From NCBI RefSeq assembly GCF_900187015.1, contig NZ_LT906479.1, forward strand, positions 806,001 to 870,000: 64,000 bases of DNA. Reading direction: 5' to 3'. The stretch is from Serratia ficaria. GTDB taxonomy: Bacteria; Pseudomonadota; Gammaproteobacteria; Enterobacterales; Enterobacteriaceae. Both the position numbers and the translations under genes were made by a program. Positions 1 to 10,940 of the stretch are shown in pieces; the first letter of the stretch is position 1; each line of letters begins with the position of its first letter. The notes beneath the pieces were generated by a model. That model did not search any database and was not told where the DNA came from. It was given only the letters and a program-made list of their open reading frames with translations.

Positions 1-485
1 GTGTAACGATTGGCGCCGCGCATTTTCATTTTATCGGCGTCGCCGCGCCCCTGACGGCCGACCATCTGGTAGTCGCCCTCATAGACATCGGTATCTTTGG
101 TGTTCAGGTTCGACCAGGCTTTCGGGCCCTTCAGTTTGATTTGATTGTCGCTGTAGTGCACGTCGCCGGTGGCGGTCACGGTGCGCACCGGATCGGCCTG
201 CCCCGGATCCTGCGTCTGGTTCAGTTCCACCTGCTTGGCGGTCAGGGTGCTGTTGCCCTGCTCGATGTTGACGTTGCCGGTGAACAGCGCGCTTTTCGGG
301 TAATCAGTGCGCGAATCGTCGGCATTGATGGTGACCGGCAGGCTGTTGGGATCGCCGCTGACCAAGGGTTTGTCGTAAACGGGGACGCCAAGCATGCATT
401 GCTCGGCCAGATCAGCCAGCGCGTGCTGACTGTAGAGTGCCGTCCAAATCATTGTGGCCAGCAGTGTTGGGAAACTTTTTTTCAT
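1..485 (-). CDS. lptD: LPS-assembly protein LptD, N-terminal part (runs off the window)
   Basis: Outer-membrane beta-barrel that, with LptE, inserts lipopolysaccharide into the outer leaflet. Only about 161 N-terminal residues are present; the rest lies beyond base 1. The start ATG reads [20 protein letters not shown], a signal peptide ending near ALA, followed by a region with the OstA/LptA-like fold ([19 protein letters not shown], then [18 protein letters not shown]). Cys30 (EQCMLG) matches the N-terminal cysteine used in the LptD disulfides. It is divergent from djlA, as in E. coli. Partial, but the identity is clear. Confidence 0.93.
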   Translation of the reverse strand, partial: MKKSFPTLLATMIWTALYSQHALADLAEQCMLGVPVYDKPLVSGDPNSLPVTINADDSRTDYPKSALFTGNVNIEQGNSTLTAKQVELNQTQDPGQADPVRTVTATGDVHYSDNQIKLKGPKAWSNLNTKDTDVYEGDYQMVGRQGRGDADKMKMRGANRY

Positions 486-713
486 ACGCGGTTTTGGTGT
501 TCCGTCATCAGAGGCGTCATGTCCGGCAAACGGTCAGAGACTATATCACTCATCTGCGTTGCGCTAGTGTTAAATCCTGCCGTTTACTTGCGTCGTCGTT
601 AGGCGCAAAGATAAATGACAGGTATGATAATCCAAATCCTGGGAAAAATCGCCTTAACCCTTACCTAAGACGGAAGGGATAGTGCGGCTTTCGGCATGAT
701 AATTGAGGAGTAT

Positions 714-1520
714 ATGCAGTATTGGGGAAAACTGCTCGGGGTCATCGTCGCCATTTGGTCTGGCGCGGGATTCTGGGGTGTAGTTTTGGGGCTGATTGTC
801 GGTCATATGATCGATACTGCGCGCGGCAATAAGCGCAGCCGGGGTTTCTTCGCCGACCAGCAAACGCGGCAAACGCTGTTTTTCCGCACCACTTTTCAGG
901 TGATGGGTCACCTGACCAAATCGAAAGGGCGTGTTACCGAGGCGGATATTCAGATCGCCAGCCTGTTTATGGATCGCCTGCAGCTGCATGGCGAGGCGCG
1001 CACCGCGGCGCAGCAGGCGTTTCGTGAAGGCAAGCAGAGCCAGTTTCCGCTGAGAGAGACGCTGCAGCAGTTCCGCAGCATCTGTTTCGGCCGTTTCGAC
1101 CTGATTCGGATGTTTCTGGAAATCCAGATCCAGGCGGCGTTCGCCGACGGCTCATTGCATCCGAACGAGCGCCAGGTACTCTACGTGATCGCCGAGGAGC
1201 TGGGCATCTCGCATGCGCAGTTCGATCAGTTCCTCAGCATGATGGAGGGCGGGCGCCAGTTCGGCGGCGGTCGGCAGGGCGGCTACCAGCAGGCGCAGCG
1301 CGGGCCGACGCTGGAGGATGCCTGCAAGGTGCTGGGCGTCAGCAGCGGCGACGACGCCGCCACCATCAAGCGCGCTTACCGCAAGCTGATGAGCGAACAT
1401 CATCCGGACAAGCTGGTGGCGAAAGGCCTGCCGCCGCAAATGATGGAGATGGCCAAGCAAAAAGCGCAGGAGATCCAGGCGGCATACGATCTGATCAAAC
1501 GCGAGAAAGGCTTCAAATAA
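714..1520 (+). CDS. djlA: Membrane-anchored DnaJ-like co-chaperone DjlA
   Basis: Type III J-domain co-chaperone of DnaK, linked in E. coli to the Rcs envelope stress response. The start was set at the ATG reading [10 protein letters not shown] because E. coli DjlA starts with the same residues; an in-frame upstream ATG at 696 would add six residues. There is one N-terminal transmembrane helix (about residues 7-30, with GxxxG-type glycines), a central TerB-like helical domain, a glycine/glutamine-rich linker ([12 protein letters not shown]), and a C-terminal J domain (about residues 200-268) with the essential HPD triplet in SEHHPDKL. 268 residues, usual length. Confidence 0.95.
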   Translation: MQYWGKLLGVIVAIWSGAGFWGVVLGLIVGHMIDTARGNKRSRGFFADQQTRQTLFFRTTFQVMGHLTKSKGRVTEADIQIASLFMDRLQLHGEARTAAQQAFREGKQSQFPLRETLQQFRSICFGRFDLIRMFLEIQIQAAFADGSLHPNERQVLYVIAEELGISHAQFDQFLSMMEGGRQFGGGRQGGYQQAQRGPTLEDACKVLGVSSGDDAATIKRAYRKLMSEHHPDKLVAKGLPPQMMEMAKQKAQEIQAAYDLIKREKGFK

Positions 1521-1530
1521 CCCCAGGGGG

Positions 1531-1658
1531 ATAGCGCCGTCATACTTCGAGCCGCAGGTGTGTTGGCTGCCTGCGCTTACCCCGGTCACGTACTTTTTGT
1601 ACGCTCCCGGGGCTGCGCTTAGTTGCCGTCTTCCTGCAACTCGAATTATTTAAGGTAT
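1531..1658. repeat. ERIC element (copy 1)
   Basis: About 128 bp between djlA and rluA. It has the ERIC ends (ATA..CGTCATACTTCGAG on the left, CTCGAATTATTTAAGGTAT on the right) and the central near-palindrome, here CCCCGGTCACGTAC facing GTACGCTCCCGGGG. It is flanked by convergent genes, the usual intergenic setting, and would form a long hairpin if transcribed. The centre differs from the copies at 19655 and 57978. Confidence 0.85.
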
Positions 1659-1673
1659 TCGTTGGCGATGAGC

Positions 1674-2324
1674 TCAGAAATCCGGCTCGGCGCGAAAATG
1701 CATCGGCGTCTGGAAGGCGGGGTGGGTGATGCGCAGCTCCTGCGCGTGCAGCTGCAGCCGCGGCGCCATCGCTTTGGCTTCGGGAGGCGCGTAGAAACCG
1801 TCGCCGAGGATCGGATGCCCCAGCGCCAGCATATGCACCCGCAGCTGGTGAGAGCGGCCGGTGATCGGCGTCAGCTGTACTCGCGTGCTGCCGTCGGCGT
1901 CGCGCGACAGCACGCGATATTCCGTTTGCGCCGCCTTGCCGGTGTCGAAGCACACTTTCTGCAGCGGCCGGTTCGGCCAGTCGCAGATCAGCGGCAAATC
2001 CACCAGTCCCTCATCCTGTTCCAGATGCCCCCAGACGCGGGCGATATAGCACTTCTTCGGCTCGCGTTCGCGGAACTGGCGCTTCAGCTCGCGTTCGGCG
2101 GGCTTGTTCAACGCCACCACGATCACCCCGCTGGTGGCCATGTCCAACCGATGCACCGACTCGGCGGCCGGAAAATCGGCCTGAATGCGCGTCATCAGGC
2201 TGTCTTTGTTCTCCGGCGCCCGGCCGGGCACCGACAGCAGGCCGCTGGGCTTGTTGACCACCATGATGTGCTCATCCTGATACAGGATGTGCATCGGGTC
2301 CTGCGGGGGATTGTAGGGTTCCAT
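1674..2324 (-). CDS. rluA: Dual-specificity RNA pseudouridine synthase RluA
   Basis: Makes pseudouridine 746 in 23S rRNA and pseudouridine 32 in several tRNAs. 216 residues, close to E. coli RluA from the first residues (EPYNPP). The catalytic aspartate is D61 in the RluA-family motif HRLDMATSG, and the family motif GRSHQLRVHM lies further on. A good ribosome site (GGAG) sits five bases before the ATG. It is downstream of rapA on the same strand with a 55-base gap, as in E. coli, so co-transcription is likely. Confidence 0.96.
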   Translation of the reverse strand: MEPYNPPQDPMHILYQDEHIMVVNKPSGLLSVPGRAPENKDSLMTRIQADFPAAESVHRLDMATSGVIVVALNKPAERELKRQFREREPKKCYIARVWGHLEQDEGLVDLPLICDWPNRPLQKVCFDTGKAAQTEYRVLSRDADGSTRVQLTPITGRSHQLRVHMLALGHPILGDGFYAPPEAKAMAPRLQLHAQELRITHPAFQTPMHFRAEPDF

Positions 2325-2379
2325 CTCGGCTCCGCTAAAGGGGCTGAACGGGGAGCCGTGGCTCCCCGCGTCGCGCCGG

Positions 2380-5286
2380 TTACTGGTGGGTGACCACCAC
2401 CAGACGAATGGCGTCGAGACGCCAGCCGGCTTCGTTGAGGTTGGCCAGCACCTGACGGCGGTTGAACTCCAGCGCTTCGACTTCGTCGTCGCGGATGTTC
2501 GGGTTGACCGCCTTCAGCGCTTCCAGCCGCGCCAGTTCGGTGCTCAGCTTGTCGTCCGCTTCCTGTTTCGCCTGCTCGATAAGCTGGCGAGCCTGCGCTT
2601 CGACCAGGCCTTCCGCCTGCTGCAGCATGGCGTGCACGTCCTGCTGCACCGCATTGACCAGCTTGCTGGAGGTGTGGCGGTTGACCGCGTTGAGCTGGCG
2701 GTTGAAGCTTTCGAACTCCACCTGCGCCGCCAGGTTGGTGCCTTTGCGATCCATCAGCATGCGGATCGGCGTCGGCGGCAGGAAGCGGGTCAGCTGCAGG
2801 TGTTTCGGCGCCTGCGCCTCCACCACGTACACCAGCTCAACCAGCAGGGTGCCGACCGGCAGCGCCTTGTTTTTCAACAGGGATACCGCGCAGCTGCCGG
2901 TATCGCCGGACAGGATCAGATCCAGCCCGTTGCGGATAATCGGGTGTTCCCAACTGACGAACTGCGCGTCTTCGCGCGACAGCGCCTGATCGCGGTCGAA
3001 GGTCACGGTGCAGCCGTCCTGCGGCAGGCCCGGGAAGTCCGGCACCAGCATATGGTCGGACGGCGTCAGCACGATCAGGTTATCGCTGCGATCGTCCTGG
3101 TTGATGCCGACGATGTCGAACAGGTTGAGCGCGAAGCCCACCAGGTTGACGTCGTTATCCTGCGCGGCGATGGCTTCCGCCAGCGCCTGGGCTTTATCGC
3201 CGCCGTTGGAATGCATCTCCAGCAGGCGGTCGCGGCCCTGCTCCAGCTGCGCTTTCAGCTGGTCGTGCTGCTGGCGGCAGGCGTGGATGAATTCGTCCAG
3301 CCCTTCCTGTTCGGTCGGCGAAGCCAGATACCCGATCAGCTGCTCATAGCTGCTGTCGTAGATGGTGCGGCCGGTCGGGCAGGTGTGTTCGAAGGCGTCC
3401 AGCCCTTCGTGGAACCAGCGCCCCAGCACCGCCTGCGCGGTATTTTCCAGGTACGGCACCATGATCTGGATATCGTGCATCTGGCCGATGCGGTCCAGGC
3501 GGCCGATGCGCTGCTCCAGCAAATCCGGGTTGAACGGCAGATCGAACATCACCAGCTGGCTGGCGAACTGGAAGTTGCGGCCTTCGGAGCCGATCTCGGA
3601 GCACAGCAGCACCTGGGCGCCTTCCTCTTCGGAGGCGAAGTAGGCGGCGGCGCGGTCGCGTTCGATGATCGACAACCCTTCGTGGAACACCGCCGCGCGG
3701 ATCGCTTCACGCTCGCGCAGCACCTGCTCCAGCTGCAGCGCGGTTTCCGCCTTGGCGCAGATCACCAGCACTTTCTCGTGGCGGTTGGCGATCAGGTAAT
3801 CCAGCAGCCACTCCACGCGCGGGTCGAAGTTCCACCAGGTGGCGTTTTCGCCCTCAAATTCCTGATAAATCTGCTCCGGGTACAGCATGTCGCGCGCGCG
3901 CGCCTCGACGGTTTTCTTGGCGCCCATGATGCCGGACACTTTAATCGCGGTCTGGTACTGGGTCGGCAGCGGCAGCTTGATTTGATGCAGGTTGCGGTGC
4001 GGGAAGCCCTTCACGCCGTTACGGGTGTTGCGGAACAGCACGCGGCTGGTGCCGTGGCGGTCCATCAGCATGGTCACCAGCTCCTGGCGCGCCTGCTCGG
4101 CGTTGTCGCCGTCGCTGTTGGCGGCTTTCAGCAGCGGCTCGATGTCCTGTTCGTCGATCAGCTCACCCAGCAGGTTCAGTTTGTCGTCGGCCAGGCGCTC
4201 GCCGCTCAGCAACAGGGTGACGGCGTCGGCCACCGGGCGGTACTTCTGCTGCTCGGCGACGAACTCGTGATAGTCGTGGAAACGGTTCGGATCCAGCAGG
4301 CGCAGACGGGCGAAGTGGCTCTGCTGGCCAAGCTGTTCCGGGGTGGCGGTCAGCAGCAGCACGCCGGGAATGTGCTCGGCCAGTTGTTCGATCACCTGGT
4401 ACTCGCGGCTTGGGGCTTCTTCGCTCCAGGCCAGGTGGTGGGCCTCGTCGACCACCAGCAGGTCCCACTGGGCGTCGGCCAGCTCTTCCAGGCGCTGCTT
4501 GTTGCGGCGCACGAAGTCCAGCGAGCAGATCACCAGCTGTTCGGTCTCGAACGGGTTGCTGCTGTCGAGCTTGGCCTCGGCATAGCGGCTGTCGTCGAAC
4601 AGCGAGAAATAAAGGTTGAAGCGGCGCATCATCTCGACCAGCCACTGGTGCTGCAGGGTTTCGGGCACCACGATCAGCACGCGTTCGGCGCGGCCGGCCA
4701 GCAGCTGCTGGTGAATGATCATGCCGGCTTCGATGGTTTTGCCCAGGCCGACTTCATCCGCCAGCAGCACGCGCGGCGCATGGCGCTGGCCGACTTCGTA
4801 GGCGATATGCAGCTGGTGCGGGATCAGGCTGGCGCGCATGCCGCGCAGGCCGGCGAACGGCAGGCGATATTGCTCGCTCTGGTATTTGCGCGCGCGAAAG
4901 CGCAGGGCGAAGCGATCCATGCGGTCTATCTGGCCGGCGAACAGGCGATCCTGCGGTTTGCTGAAGGTCAGCTTGCTGTCCAGCAAGACTTCGCGCATCG
5001 CCACGCCGCTTTCCTGCGTGTCCAGGCGGGTGCCGATGTAGGTCAACAGACCGTTATCCTCTTTGACCTCTTCCACCTGCAGCTGCCATCCCTCGTGGCT
5101 GCTGATGGTATCGCCCGGATTAAACATCACGCGGGTGATCGGCGAATCGTTTCTGGCGTAGAGGCGGTTTTCACCGGTGGCGGGGAAAAGCAGGGTAATC
5201 ATGCGCGTATCCAGCGCCACGACGGTTCCCAGTCCTAATTCGCTTTCCGTATCGCTGATCCAGCGTTGACCAAGTGTAAAAGGCAT
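2380..5286 (-). CDS. rapA: RNA polymerase-associated ATPase RapA (HepA)
   Basis: Swi2/Snf2-family ATPase that binds core RNA polymerase and helps recycle it after transcription. 968 residues, same as the family norm. Tudor-like N-terminal domains precede the helicase core: Walker A in [12 protein letters not shown] (about residue 178), the DEAH box in [10 protein letters not shown] (about 280), the SF2 motif [11 protein letters not shown], and motif VI near [12 protein letters not shown] (about 600). The long C-terminal part is also conserved. A very long open frame lies on the opposite strand, an artefact of GC-rich codon use. Confidence 0.97.
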   Translation of the reverse strand: MPFTLGQRWISDTESELGLGTVVALDTRMITLLFPATGENRLYARNDSPITRVMFNPGDTISSHEGWQLQVEEVKEDNGLLTYIGTRLDTQESGVAMREVLLDSKLTFSKPQDRLFAGQIDRMDRFALRFRARKYQSEQYRLPFAGLRGMRASLIPHQLHIAYEVGQRHAPRVLLADEVGLGKTIEAGMIIHQQLLAGRAERVLIVVPETLQHQWLVEMMRRFNLYFSLFDDSRYAEAKLDSSNPFETEQLVICSLDFVRRNKQRLEELADAQWDLLVVDEAHHLAWSEEAPSREYQVIEQLAEHIPGVLLLTATPEQLGQQSHFARLRLLDPNRFHDYHEFVAEQQKYRPVADAVTLLLSGERLADDKLNLLGELIDEQDIEPLLKAANSDGDNAEQARQELVTMLMDRHGTSRVLFRNTRNGVKGFPHRNLHQIKLPLPTQYQTAIKVSGIMGAKKTVEARARDMLYPEQIYQEFEGENATWWNFDPRVEWLLDYLIANRHEKVLVICAKAETALQLEQVLREREAIRAAVFHEGLSIIERDRAAAYFASEEEGAQVLLCSEIGSEGRNFQFASQLVMFDLPFNPDLLEQRIGRLDRIGQMHDIQIMVPYLENTAQAVLGRWFHEGLDAFEHTCPTGRTIYDSSYEQLIGYLASPTEQEGLDEFIHACRQQHDQLKAQLEQGRDRLLEMHSNGGDKAQALAEAIAAQDNDVNLVGFALNLFDIVGINQDDRSDNLIVLTPSDHMLVPDFPGLPQDGCTVTFDRDQALSREDAQFVSWEHPIIRNGLDLILSGDTGSCAVSLLKNKALPVGTLLVELVYVVEAQAPKHLQLTRFLPPTPIRMLMDRKGTNLAAQVEFESFNRQLNAVNRHTSSKLVNAVQQDVHAMLQQAEGLVEAQARQLIEQAKQEADDKLSTELARLEALKAVNPNIRDDEVEALEFNRRQVLANLNEAGWRLDAIRLVVVTHQ

Positions 5287-5511
5287 ATATTGTCGGCTCG
5301 ATTCTTTGTAAGTAAGTCCTGTCGCTACGGCGCAGCGACCTGTATTAAACCCGATTTATTTTAATTCGGCGGGCAATAGCTATAGCTCCCATGCCATCGT
5401 CGTCGGACGGCGCGGGGGGTGATTCAGAAATTGGGAAGGGCGCTATGGTAATGGAAGGCGGCGCGTTCGTCACCTGCAAAACCCGATGATTTTTCTTAAC
5501 CCTTCGCGATC

Positions 5512-7878
5512 TCAGAACAGCCCCATCTGACCGGTGACCAGCGTGGTGAAATCGTCGTGCAGAAAAGGGAGTATAGCGTCTGCCACCGGTTGCAGCTGGC
5601 GCTCCAGATAATGTTGGTAGTCGATGGCCGAATGGCGCGTTTCCAGCGGCTCCGGCCCGGCGACGGTCATTACGTAGCTGATCCAGCCGCCGTTCTGGTA
5701 CTGCAGCGGCCGCCCCTGTCGGCGATTGTAATCGTCGGCGATGCGCGCGGCGCGGGCGTGCGGCGGCACGTTGCGCTGGTATTCGTCCAGCTTTCTGCGC
5801 AGGCGCTTGCGGTAAATCAGCTGCTGGTCGAACTCGCCGTTCAGCGTCTTGCTGACGTAGTCGCGCACGTAGTCCTGATAGGGTTGGCGTTTGAAGATGC
5901 GCTGATACAGCTGCTGCTGGAACTGCTGCGCCAGCGGCGTCCAGTCGGTGCGCACCGTTTCCAGTCCTTTATACACCATTTCTTCGCCGCCGTCGGGGCG
6001 GGCTACCAGGCCGGCGTAGCGTTTTTTGCTGCCCTGCTCGGCGCCGCGGATGGTCGGCATCAGGAAGCGCGAGTAGTGGGTTTCGAACTCCAGCTCCAGC
6101 GCGTTTTCCAGCCCGTATTGCTGCTGCAGATGCCGTTGCCACCACTGATTGACCTGCTGCACCAGCGCGCGGCCAATCTGCGCCGCCTGCCGTTCATCGT
6201 GCGGCTGTTTCAACCAGACGAAGGTGGAGTCGGTATCGCCGTAGATCACCTGATAGCCTTCGGCTTCGATCAGTTCGCGGGTCTGGCGCATGATCTCATG
6301 GCCGCGCAGGGTGATGGAAGACGCCAGCCGCGGATCGAAAAAGCGGCAGCCGCTCGATCCCAGCACGCCGTACAGCGCATTCATGATGATCTTCAGCGCC
6401 TGGGACAACGCCTTGTTTTGCTGGCGCTTGGCCGTCTCGCGCCCCTGCCAGATCTGCTCGACGATCGCCGGCAGGCAGTGCTTGCTGCGCGAGAAGCGCG
6501 CGTTGCGAAAGCCGGGCACCGAATCGGCATCGTCCGGATGGCGCATGCCTTCCGCCAGCCCGACCGGATCGATCAGGAAGGTGCGGATGATCGACGGGTA
6601 CAGGCTCTTGTAATCGAGCACCAGCACCGAGTCATACAGGCCGGGCTGCGAATCCATCACGAAGCCGCCGGGGCTGTGCTCCTCCGGCTGTTCGCCGAGG
6701 TTGGGCGCCACGAAGCCCAGCCGGTGCATGCGCGGCATATACAAATGGCTGAACGCCGCCACCGAGCCGCCGCTGCGATCGGCCGCCAGCCCGGTGACGG
6801 TGGCGCGCTCCAGCAGGAAGTTGAGCAGGTCGGTTTTGGCGAAAATGCGCGTCACCAGCTCGCAGTCTTTCAGGTTGTAGCGGGCCAAAGCCGGTTTGTC
6901 TTCGGCGAAGCGCCGGTCGATCTCCGCCATGCGCTGATAGGGGTTATCGATCGACTTGCCTTCGCCCAGCAAATCTTGCGCCACGTATTCCAGGCTGAAG
7001 GAGGGGAAGTTCCAGGTGGCGGATTTCAGCGCTTCGATGCCGTCGATAATCAGCCGGCCGGCGGCGGAGGCGAAAAAGTGATTCTGCTTGAAGCCATGCT
7101 CGCGCCACTCCAGCAGGTTGCCGCCGCGCCCCAGCCGCAGAGGGATCCGGTAACGTTCGGCGTGCTTTTGCAGCACCCGCAGATCGAACTGCACCAGGTT
7201 CCAGCCGATGATGGCGTCGGGATCGTGCCGTTCCAGCCACTGATTCAGCCGTTCCAGCATTTGCGGGCGGCTGATGCAGTACTCCAGATCGAAATCCAGC
7301 GCTTCGTCACCGCCGTTGGCCGGCCCCAGCATGTAAACCTGCCGCTGGCCGCAGCCTTCCAGCGCGATGGAATAGAGTTCGCCGTGGGCGGTGGTTTCGA
7401 TATCCAGCGACACCAGCTTCAGCGCCGGGCGGTATTCCGGCGCCGGCTTCATCTGGCCGTTGAGCAACGGGCCGCCGCCGTTGGCCTGGCCGCTGAACCA
7501 GACCGGCGCGGTGATGAAACGCTCCATCAGGTAGCGTTCCGGCGGCCGGACATCGGCTTCGTAAACCGTGACGCCGCCTTCTTTCAGCAGCTTTTCCAGC
7601 TTGATCAACTGACGGTGCTGGCGACAATACAGCCCGATCATCGGGCGGTGATGGAAATCCGTCAACGCCAGCGGCTTCAGCTCCACCTGCCGCTCTTCGC
7701 GCAGCAACGGCTCAGCGCGCCGGCGCTGTTCCGCGGGAATAAAGGCCACCGAGGTCTGCGGCGGCAGGCGCAGTTGCCGCGGCCCGGCGTCGGTCGCCAG
7801 CCAAAATTCAACCTCGGTGCCGGCGGGCGTGTCGCGCCAGTGGCGAGTGAGCAGGAAACCCTGTTGCAGTGCTGTCAT
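5512..7878 (-). CDS. polB: DNA polymerase II (family B)
   Basis: SOS-associated repair and translesion polymerase with proofreading. 788 residues (E. coli about 783). The 3'-5' exonuclease motif DIETTAHGE is near residue 155, ExoII near [11 protein letters not shown], polymerase motif A in [10 protein letters not shown], motif B in [12 protein letters not shown], and motif C in YGDTDST with both catalytic aspartates. The next gene in E. coli, araD, is absent; yabI is the divergent neighbour here. Upstream bases contain a candidate promoter with a LexA-like site (see 7963-7991). Confidence 0.97.
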   Translation of the reverse strand: MTALQQGFLLTRHWRDTPAGTEVEFWLATDAGPRQLRLPPQTSVAFIPAEQRRRAEPLLREERQVELKPLALTDFHHRPMIGLYCRQHRQLIKLEKLLKEGGVTVYEADVRPPERYLMERFITAPVWFSGQANGGGPLLNGQMKPAPEYRPALKLVSLDIETTAHGELYSIALEGCGQRQVYMLGPANGGDEALDFDLEYCISRPQMLERLNQWLERHDPDAIIGWNLVQFDLRVLQKHAERYRIPLRLGRGGNLLEWREHGFKQNHFFASAAGRLIIDGIEALKSATWNFPSFSLEYVAQDLLGEGKSIDNPYQRMAEIDRRFAEDKPALARYNLKDCELVTRIFAKTDLLNFLLERATVTGLAADRSGGSVAAFSHLYMPRMHRLGFVAPNLGEQPEEHSPGGFVMDSQPGLYDSVLVLDYKSLYPSIIRTFLIDPVGLAEGMRHPDDADSVPGFRNARFSRSKHCLPAIVEQIWQGRETAKRQQNKALSQALKIIMNALYGVLGSSGCRFFDPRLASSITLRGHEIMRQTRELIEAEGYQVIYGDTDSTFVWLKQPHDERQAAQIGRALVQQVNQWWQRHLQQQYGLENALELEFETHYSRFLMPTIRGAEQGSKKRYAGLVARPDGGEEMVYKGLETVRTDWTPLAQQFQQQLYQRIFKRQPYQDYVRDYVSKTLNGEFDQQLIYRKRLRRKLDEYQRNVPPHARAARIADDYNRRQGRPLQYQNGGWISYVMTVAGPEPLETRHSAIDYQHYLERQLQPVADAILPFLHDDFTTLVTGQMGLF

Positions 7879-7962
7879 AACCCCTTCGTTCTCCGCCGGG
7901 CGGCGTGCGCGACATTCAGCGTGATGTCGTTTTTGGCGCTAATGCCAATATAGATGAATCAT

Positions 7963-7991
7963 AGTATGGGTTTTTATACAGGGGTTGTCCA
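7963..7991 (-). promoter_or_regulatory. Candidate polB promoter with degenerate LexA-like site
   Basis: On the minus strand TGGACA (7986-7991) and CATACT (7963-7968) are spaced by 17 bases. The spacer and -10 contain CTGTATAAAAACCCAT (7966-7981), whose left half matches the LexA consensus CTGTATATATATACAG and the SOS box I recall for E. coli polB, while the right half is degraded. Placement 88 bases before the polB start suits SOS control. This is motif reading only. Confidence 0.45.
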
Positions 7992-8098
7992 CGGCTGTGC
8001 GGCGTTGCCAAAAACGCATACAATTCATCGATTGACTCGTCTCCGGCGGCACCGGACAATCCTCGGCCCGTGCGCTTTGCCTAACGAACAGAGGTTTA

Positions 8099-8869
8099 AT
8101 GGAAGCCTATTTACAACATTTGATCACCCAGTCATTGGCTTTCACCCTGATGGTCGTCATGTTGGTCGCATTTTTGGAGTCGCTGGCGCTGGTGGGGCTG
8201 CTGCTGCCCGGCACGGTGATGATGGCCAGCATCGGTGCGCTGATCGGCAGCGGGCAGGTGGATTTTTATTACGCCTGGGCGGCCGGTATCGTCGGTTGTC
8301 TGCTGGGGGACTGGATCTCCTATTTTATCGGCCGCGCCTTCAAGGGGCCGCTGCACCGCTGGTCATTTCTGAAGAAGAACAAGGCGATGCTCGACAAAAC
8401 CGAGCACGCGCTGCATCAGCACAGCATGGCCACCATTCTGATTGGCCGCTTTGTCGGCCCGACGCGCCCGCTGGTGCCGATGGTGGCCGGCATGCTCGAT
8501 CTGCCGCCGTACAAATTCGCCCTGCCGAACGTCATCGGCTGCATCACCTGGCCGCCGGTTTATTTCTTCCCCGGCATTCTGGCCGGCGTGGCGATCGACA
8601 TTCCCACCAGCGCCGACAGCGCCATGTTCAAATGGCTGCTGTTTGCGGCGGCGATGCTGCTCTGGCTGGCCGCCTGGCTAAGCTGGCGCTGGTGGCGCGA
8701 AGGCAAGCGCAGCGCCGATCGGCTGAGCCGCTGGCTGTCGCCGGGGCGGCTGCGCGCGGCCTGTTCGCTGAGCTGGCTGGCGGCGCTGGCCAGCTGTTAC
8801 CTGCTGAGCCAACAGCCGCTGATGCCGGTGTATCGGCATCTGCTGTGGAAGGTGTTGTCCGGGCAATGA
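8099..8869 (+). CDS. yabI: DedA-family inner-membrane protein YabI
   Basis: DedA/SNARE-associated superfamily protein. The family supports membrane homeostasis, and members are linked to proton-motive force and undecaprenyl phosphate recycling; the specific role of YabI is not established. 256 residues with several hydrophobic segments. Family motifs are visible: an acidic residue in FLESLALVGLLLPGT, GDWISYFIGR, and the re-entrant-loop arginine in GRFVGPTRPLVPMVAG. Very close to E. coli YabI throughout the first 170 residues. It faces ilvN across a shared hairpin. Confidence 0.93.
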   Translation: MEAYLQHLITQSLAFTLMVVMLVAFLESLALVGLLLPGTVMMASIGALIGSGQVDFYYAWAAGIVGCLLGDWISYFIGRAFKGPLHRWSFLKKNKAMLDKTEHALHQHSMATILIGRFVGPTRPLVPMVAGMLDLPPYKFALPNVIGCITWPPVYFFPGILAGVAIDIPTSADSAMFKWLLFAAAMLLWLAAWLSWRWWREGKRSADRLSRWLSPGRLRAACSLSWLAALASCYLLSQQPLMPVYRHLLWKVLSGQ

Positions 8870-8870
8870 C

Positions 8871-8892
8871 AACGGGGGCGTTTGCCCCCGTT
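8871..8892. terminator. Convergent hairpin between yabI and ilvN
   Basis: Nine-base perfect stem AACGGGGGC / GCCCCCGTT with a GTTT loop, just after the yabI stop and just before the ilvN stop on the other strand. The downstream T-tract is poor, so it may act as a bidirectional terminator or mRNA-end protector. Confidence 0.6.
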
Positions 8893-8896
8893 CGCT

Positions 8897-9190
8897 TTAC
8901 TGGAAGAACGCCTCCAGCTGTTCGAATACCCGCAGGTCCTCGCCGTGGCGCTTCACCTGCAGCACGTCCTCCAGCTTTTCGACCTGGCTTATCATCTGCA
9001 CCAACCGCTGATCGTCGGCCACCAGCAGCCAGATGCGGCTCTGCTGGCCGTCTTTCAGCGGCATGCACAGAATGCCCTCGACGTTGAAGGCGCGGCGGGC
9101 GAACAGGCCGCAGACGTGCGACATCACGCCGGGATGGTTTCGTACCGCCAGCTCCAGGATCACCTGTGGTTTATCTTGTTGTTGCAGCAT
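8897..9190 (-). CDS. ilvN: Acetohydroxyacid synthase I small (regulatory) subunit
   Basis: ACT-domain subunit that activates IlvB and gives valine feedback inhibition. 97 residues (E. coli IlvN 96). The ACT core is seen in [21 protein letters not shown], with GILCMP after it, matching E. coli IlvN almost residue for residue. It lies three bases after ilvB, so translation is probably coupled. It differs from the longer IlvH encoded at 30594. Confidence 0.96.
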   Translation of the reverse strand: MLQQQDKPQVILELAVRNHPGVMSHVCGLFARRAFNVEGILCMPLKDGQQSRIWLLVADDQRLVQMISQVEKLEDVLQVKRHGEDLRVFEQLEAFFQ

Positions 9191-9193
9191 GGC

Positions 9194-10888
9194 TTATTCT
9201 CCAATCATGTCGATGTTGGCGGCGCCCGGCGGCACCATCGGGAACACTTTTTCATTGATATCGATCAGCGCGTGGATCAGGCATGGCCCCGGGCGGCGGA
9301 TCGCCTCGGCCAGGGCGGCCTGCGGATCCTCCGCGGCGTTCAGATCGCAGGTATCCAGCCCGAAACCGGCGGCGATCTTGAGGAAGTCGGTGCGCTTCGG
9401 ATAGGCGGCGGCAAAGATGCGCTGCTGGTAGAACAGGGTTTGTTGCTGATGCACCAGCCCTAACGCCTGGTTGTTCATCAGGATGATTTTCACGTCCAGA
9501 TCCTGTTCGACCGCGGTGGCCATCTCCTGAATGTTCATCATCAGGCTGCCGTCGCCGGAGAAGCACAGCACCTTGCGCTGCGGTTCGGCCAGCGCCGCGC
9601 CGATCGCCGCCGGCAGGCCGAAGCCCATGGTGCCCAAACCGCCGGAGGTCAGCCATTGGCGCGGTCGGCTCAGCGGATAAGCCTGCGCCACCCACATCTG
9701 ATGCTGGCCCACGTCGGTGGTGATGATGGCGCTGTCGTCCACGCAGCGCGCGGCGGCCTGCACCAGCCCGTAGTGGCTCAGCGGATCTTCCGCGTTCGGC
9801 ATGTTGAACGGGAACTCGCGCTTCAGGTCGCTCACGGTGTTCAGCCACGCGCTGCGCGGCTGCGTCTCGATCAGCGGCAGCAGCTGCCGCAATACCTGAC
9901 CCACGTCGGCATGAATGGCGATATTGGCCTGTTTCACCTTGCCCAGTTCGGCGCGGTCGATATCCACATGGATGATGGCGGCGTTGGGGCAGAACAGTTC
10001 GGTCTTGCCGATCGCCCGGTCGTCGAAGCGCGCGCCCAGCACGATCAGCAGATCGGCCTCCTGCAGAATAAAGTTGGTGCTGCGCGCGGCATGCATCCCC
10101 AGCATGCCCAGCGACAGCGGGTGTTCAACCGGCATCGCGCCCAGCGCCATCAGCGTCATGGTGGTGGGCAGGCTGGCGCGCTCCGCCAGTTCCAGCGCCT
10201 GCTGGTGGGCTTCAGCGCAGATAATGCCGCCGCCGAGGTAGAGGATCGGGCGCTTGGCCCGGTTGATCATGGCGGCGGCCTGCGCCACCTGCGCCGGTTC
10301 GAAGGCCGGCGCCGCATCGGGCACCGCAATCGGCGGCAGTTCGTCCAGCTCAATCTCCGCGGTCTGCACGTCTTTCGGAATATCGATCCACACCGGGCCA
10401 GGCCGGCCGGATTCGGCGATGCGGAAGGCGTCGCAGATCACCTGCGGCAGCTCGCGGATATCGCGCACCAGATGGTTATGTTTGGTGATCGGGATCGAGA
10501 TGCCGTAGGTGTCCACTTCCTGGAAGGCGTCGGTGCCGATCATCGAGGAAGGCACCTGGCCGGTGATGCACACCAGCGGAATGGAATCGAGCTTGGCGTC
10601 GGCGATGGCGGTGACCAGGTTGGTGGCGCCCGGCCCGCTGGAGGCGATGCACACCGCCGCTTTGCCGTTGGCCCGCGCCATGCCCTGCGCCATAAAGCCC
10701 GCGCCCTGTTCGTGGCGCGCCAGCACGTGGTGGATGCGGGTGCTTTGGCTCAGCGCGTCATACAGCGGCAGCGCGGCGCCGCCGGGAATGCCGGCGACGG
10801 TGGTGATGCCCTGACGCTCCAGCAGATGAACGATCAGCTGCGCGCCGGTAAAGCGTTTGCCTGGGTGAGGCGTGCCCGAAATTGCCAT
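9194..10888 (-). CDS. ilvB: Acetohydroxyacid synthase I large (catalytic) subunit
   Basis: ThDP-dependent enzyme that condenses pyruvate with pyruvate or 2-ketobutyrate, the first common step to valine, leucine and isoleucine. 564 residues. The catalytic glutamate is in LARHEQGAGFMAQG; the FAD-binding region reads GARFDDRAIGK; the ThDP/Mg motif is GDGSLMMNIQE followed by NNQALGLVHQQQ. Best match is IlvB, not IlvI, from the KRFTGA N-terminus and the PPGAAN C-terminus. It is preceded by the ivbL leader and an attenuator. Confidence 0.96.
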   Translation of the reverse strand: MAISGTPHPGKRFTGAQLIVHLLERQGITTVAGIPGGAALPLYDALSQSTRIHHVLARHEQGAGFMAQGMARANGKAAVCIASSGPGATNLVTAIADAKLDSIPLVCITGQVPSSMIGTDAFQEVDTYGISIPITKHNHLVRDIRELPQVICDAFRIAESGRPGPVWIDIPKDVQTAEIELDELPPIAVPDAAPAFEPAQVAQAAAMINRAKRPILYLGGGIICAEAHQQALELAERASLPTTMTLMALGAMPVEHPLSLGMLGMHAARSTNFILQEADLLIVLGARFDDRAIGKTELFCPNAAIIHVDIDRAELGKVKQANIAIHADVGQVLRQLLPLIETQPRSAWLNTVSDLKREFPFNMPNAEDPLSHYGLVQAAARCVDDSAIITTDVGQHQMWVAQAYPLSRPRQWLTSGGLGTMGFGLPAAIGAALAEPQRKVLCFSGDGSLMMNIQEMATAVEQDLDVKIILMNNQALGLVHQQQTLFYQQRIFAAAYPKRTDFLKIAAGFGLDTCDLNAAEDPQAALAEAIRRPGPCLIHALIDINEKVFPMVPPGAANIDMIGE

Positions 10889-10940
10889 TGTTCCTGTCCT
10901 TTCTCAAGGCCGGTGAGCTTTCCTGGGCAGGGGGCTAAAA

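Noticed and set aside
2386..5238. Very long open frame (950 codons) opposite rapA
   Set aside because: Exact antisense of a well-conserved gene. GC-rich codon use removes stops in the reverse frame; the predicted product is low-complexity (rich in Gln, His, Arg and Val) and has no ribosome site.
5557..7953. Very long open frame (798 codons) opposite polB
   Set aside because: Same antisense artefact; no family motif in the product and it spans the polB promoter.
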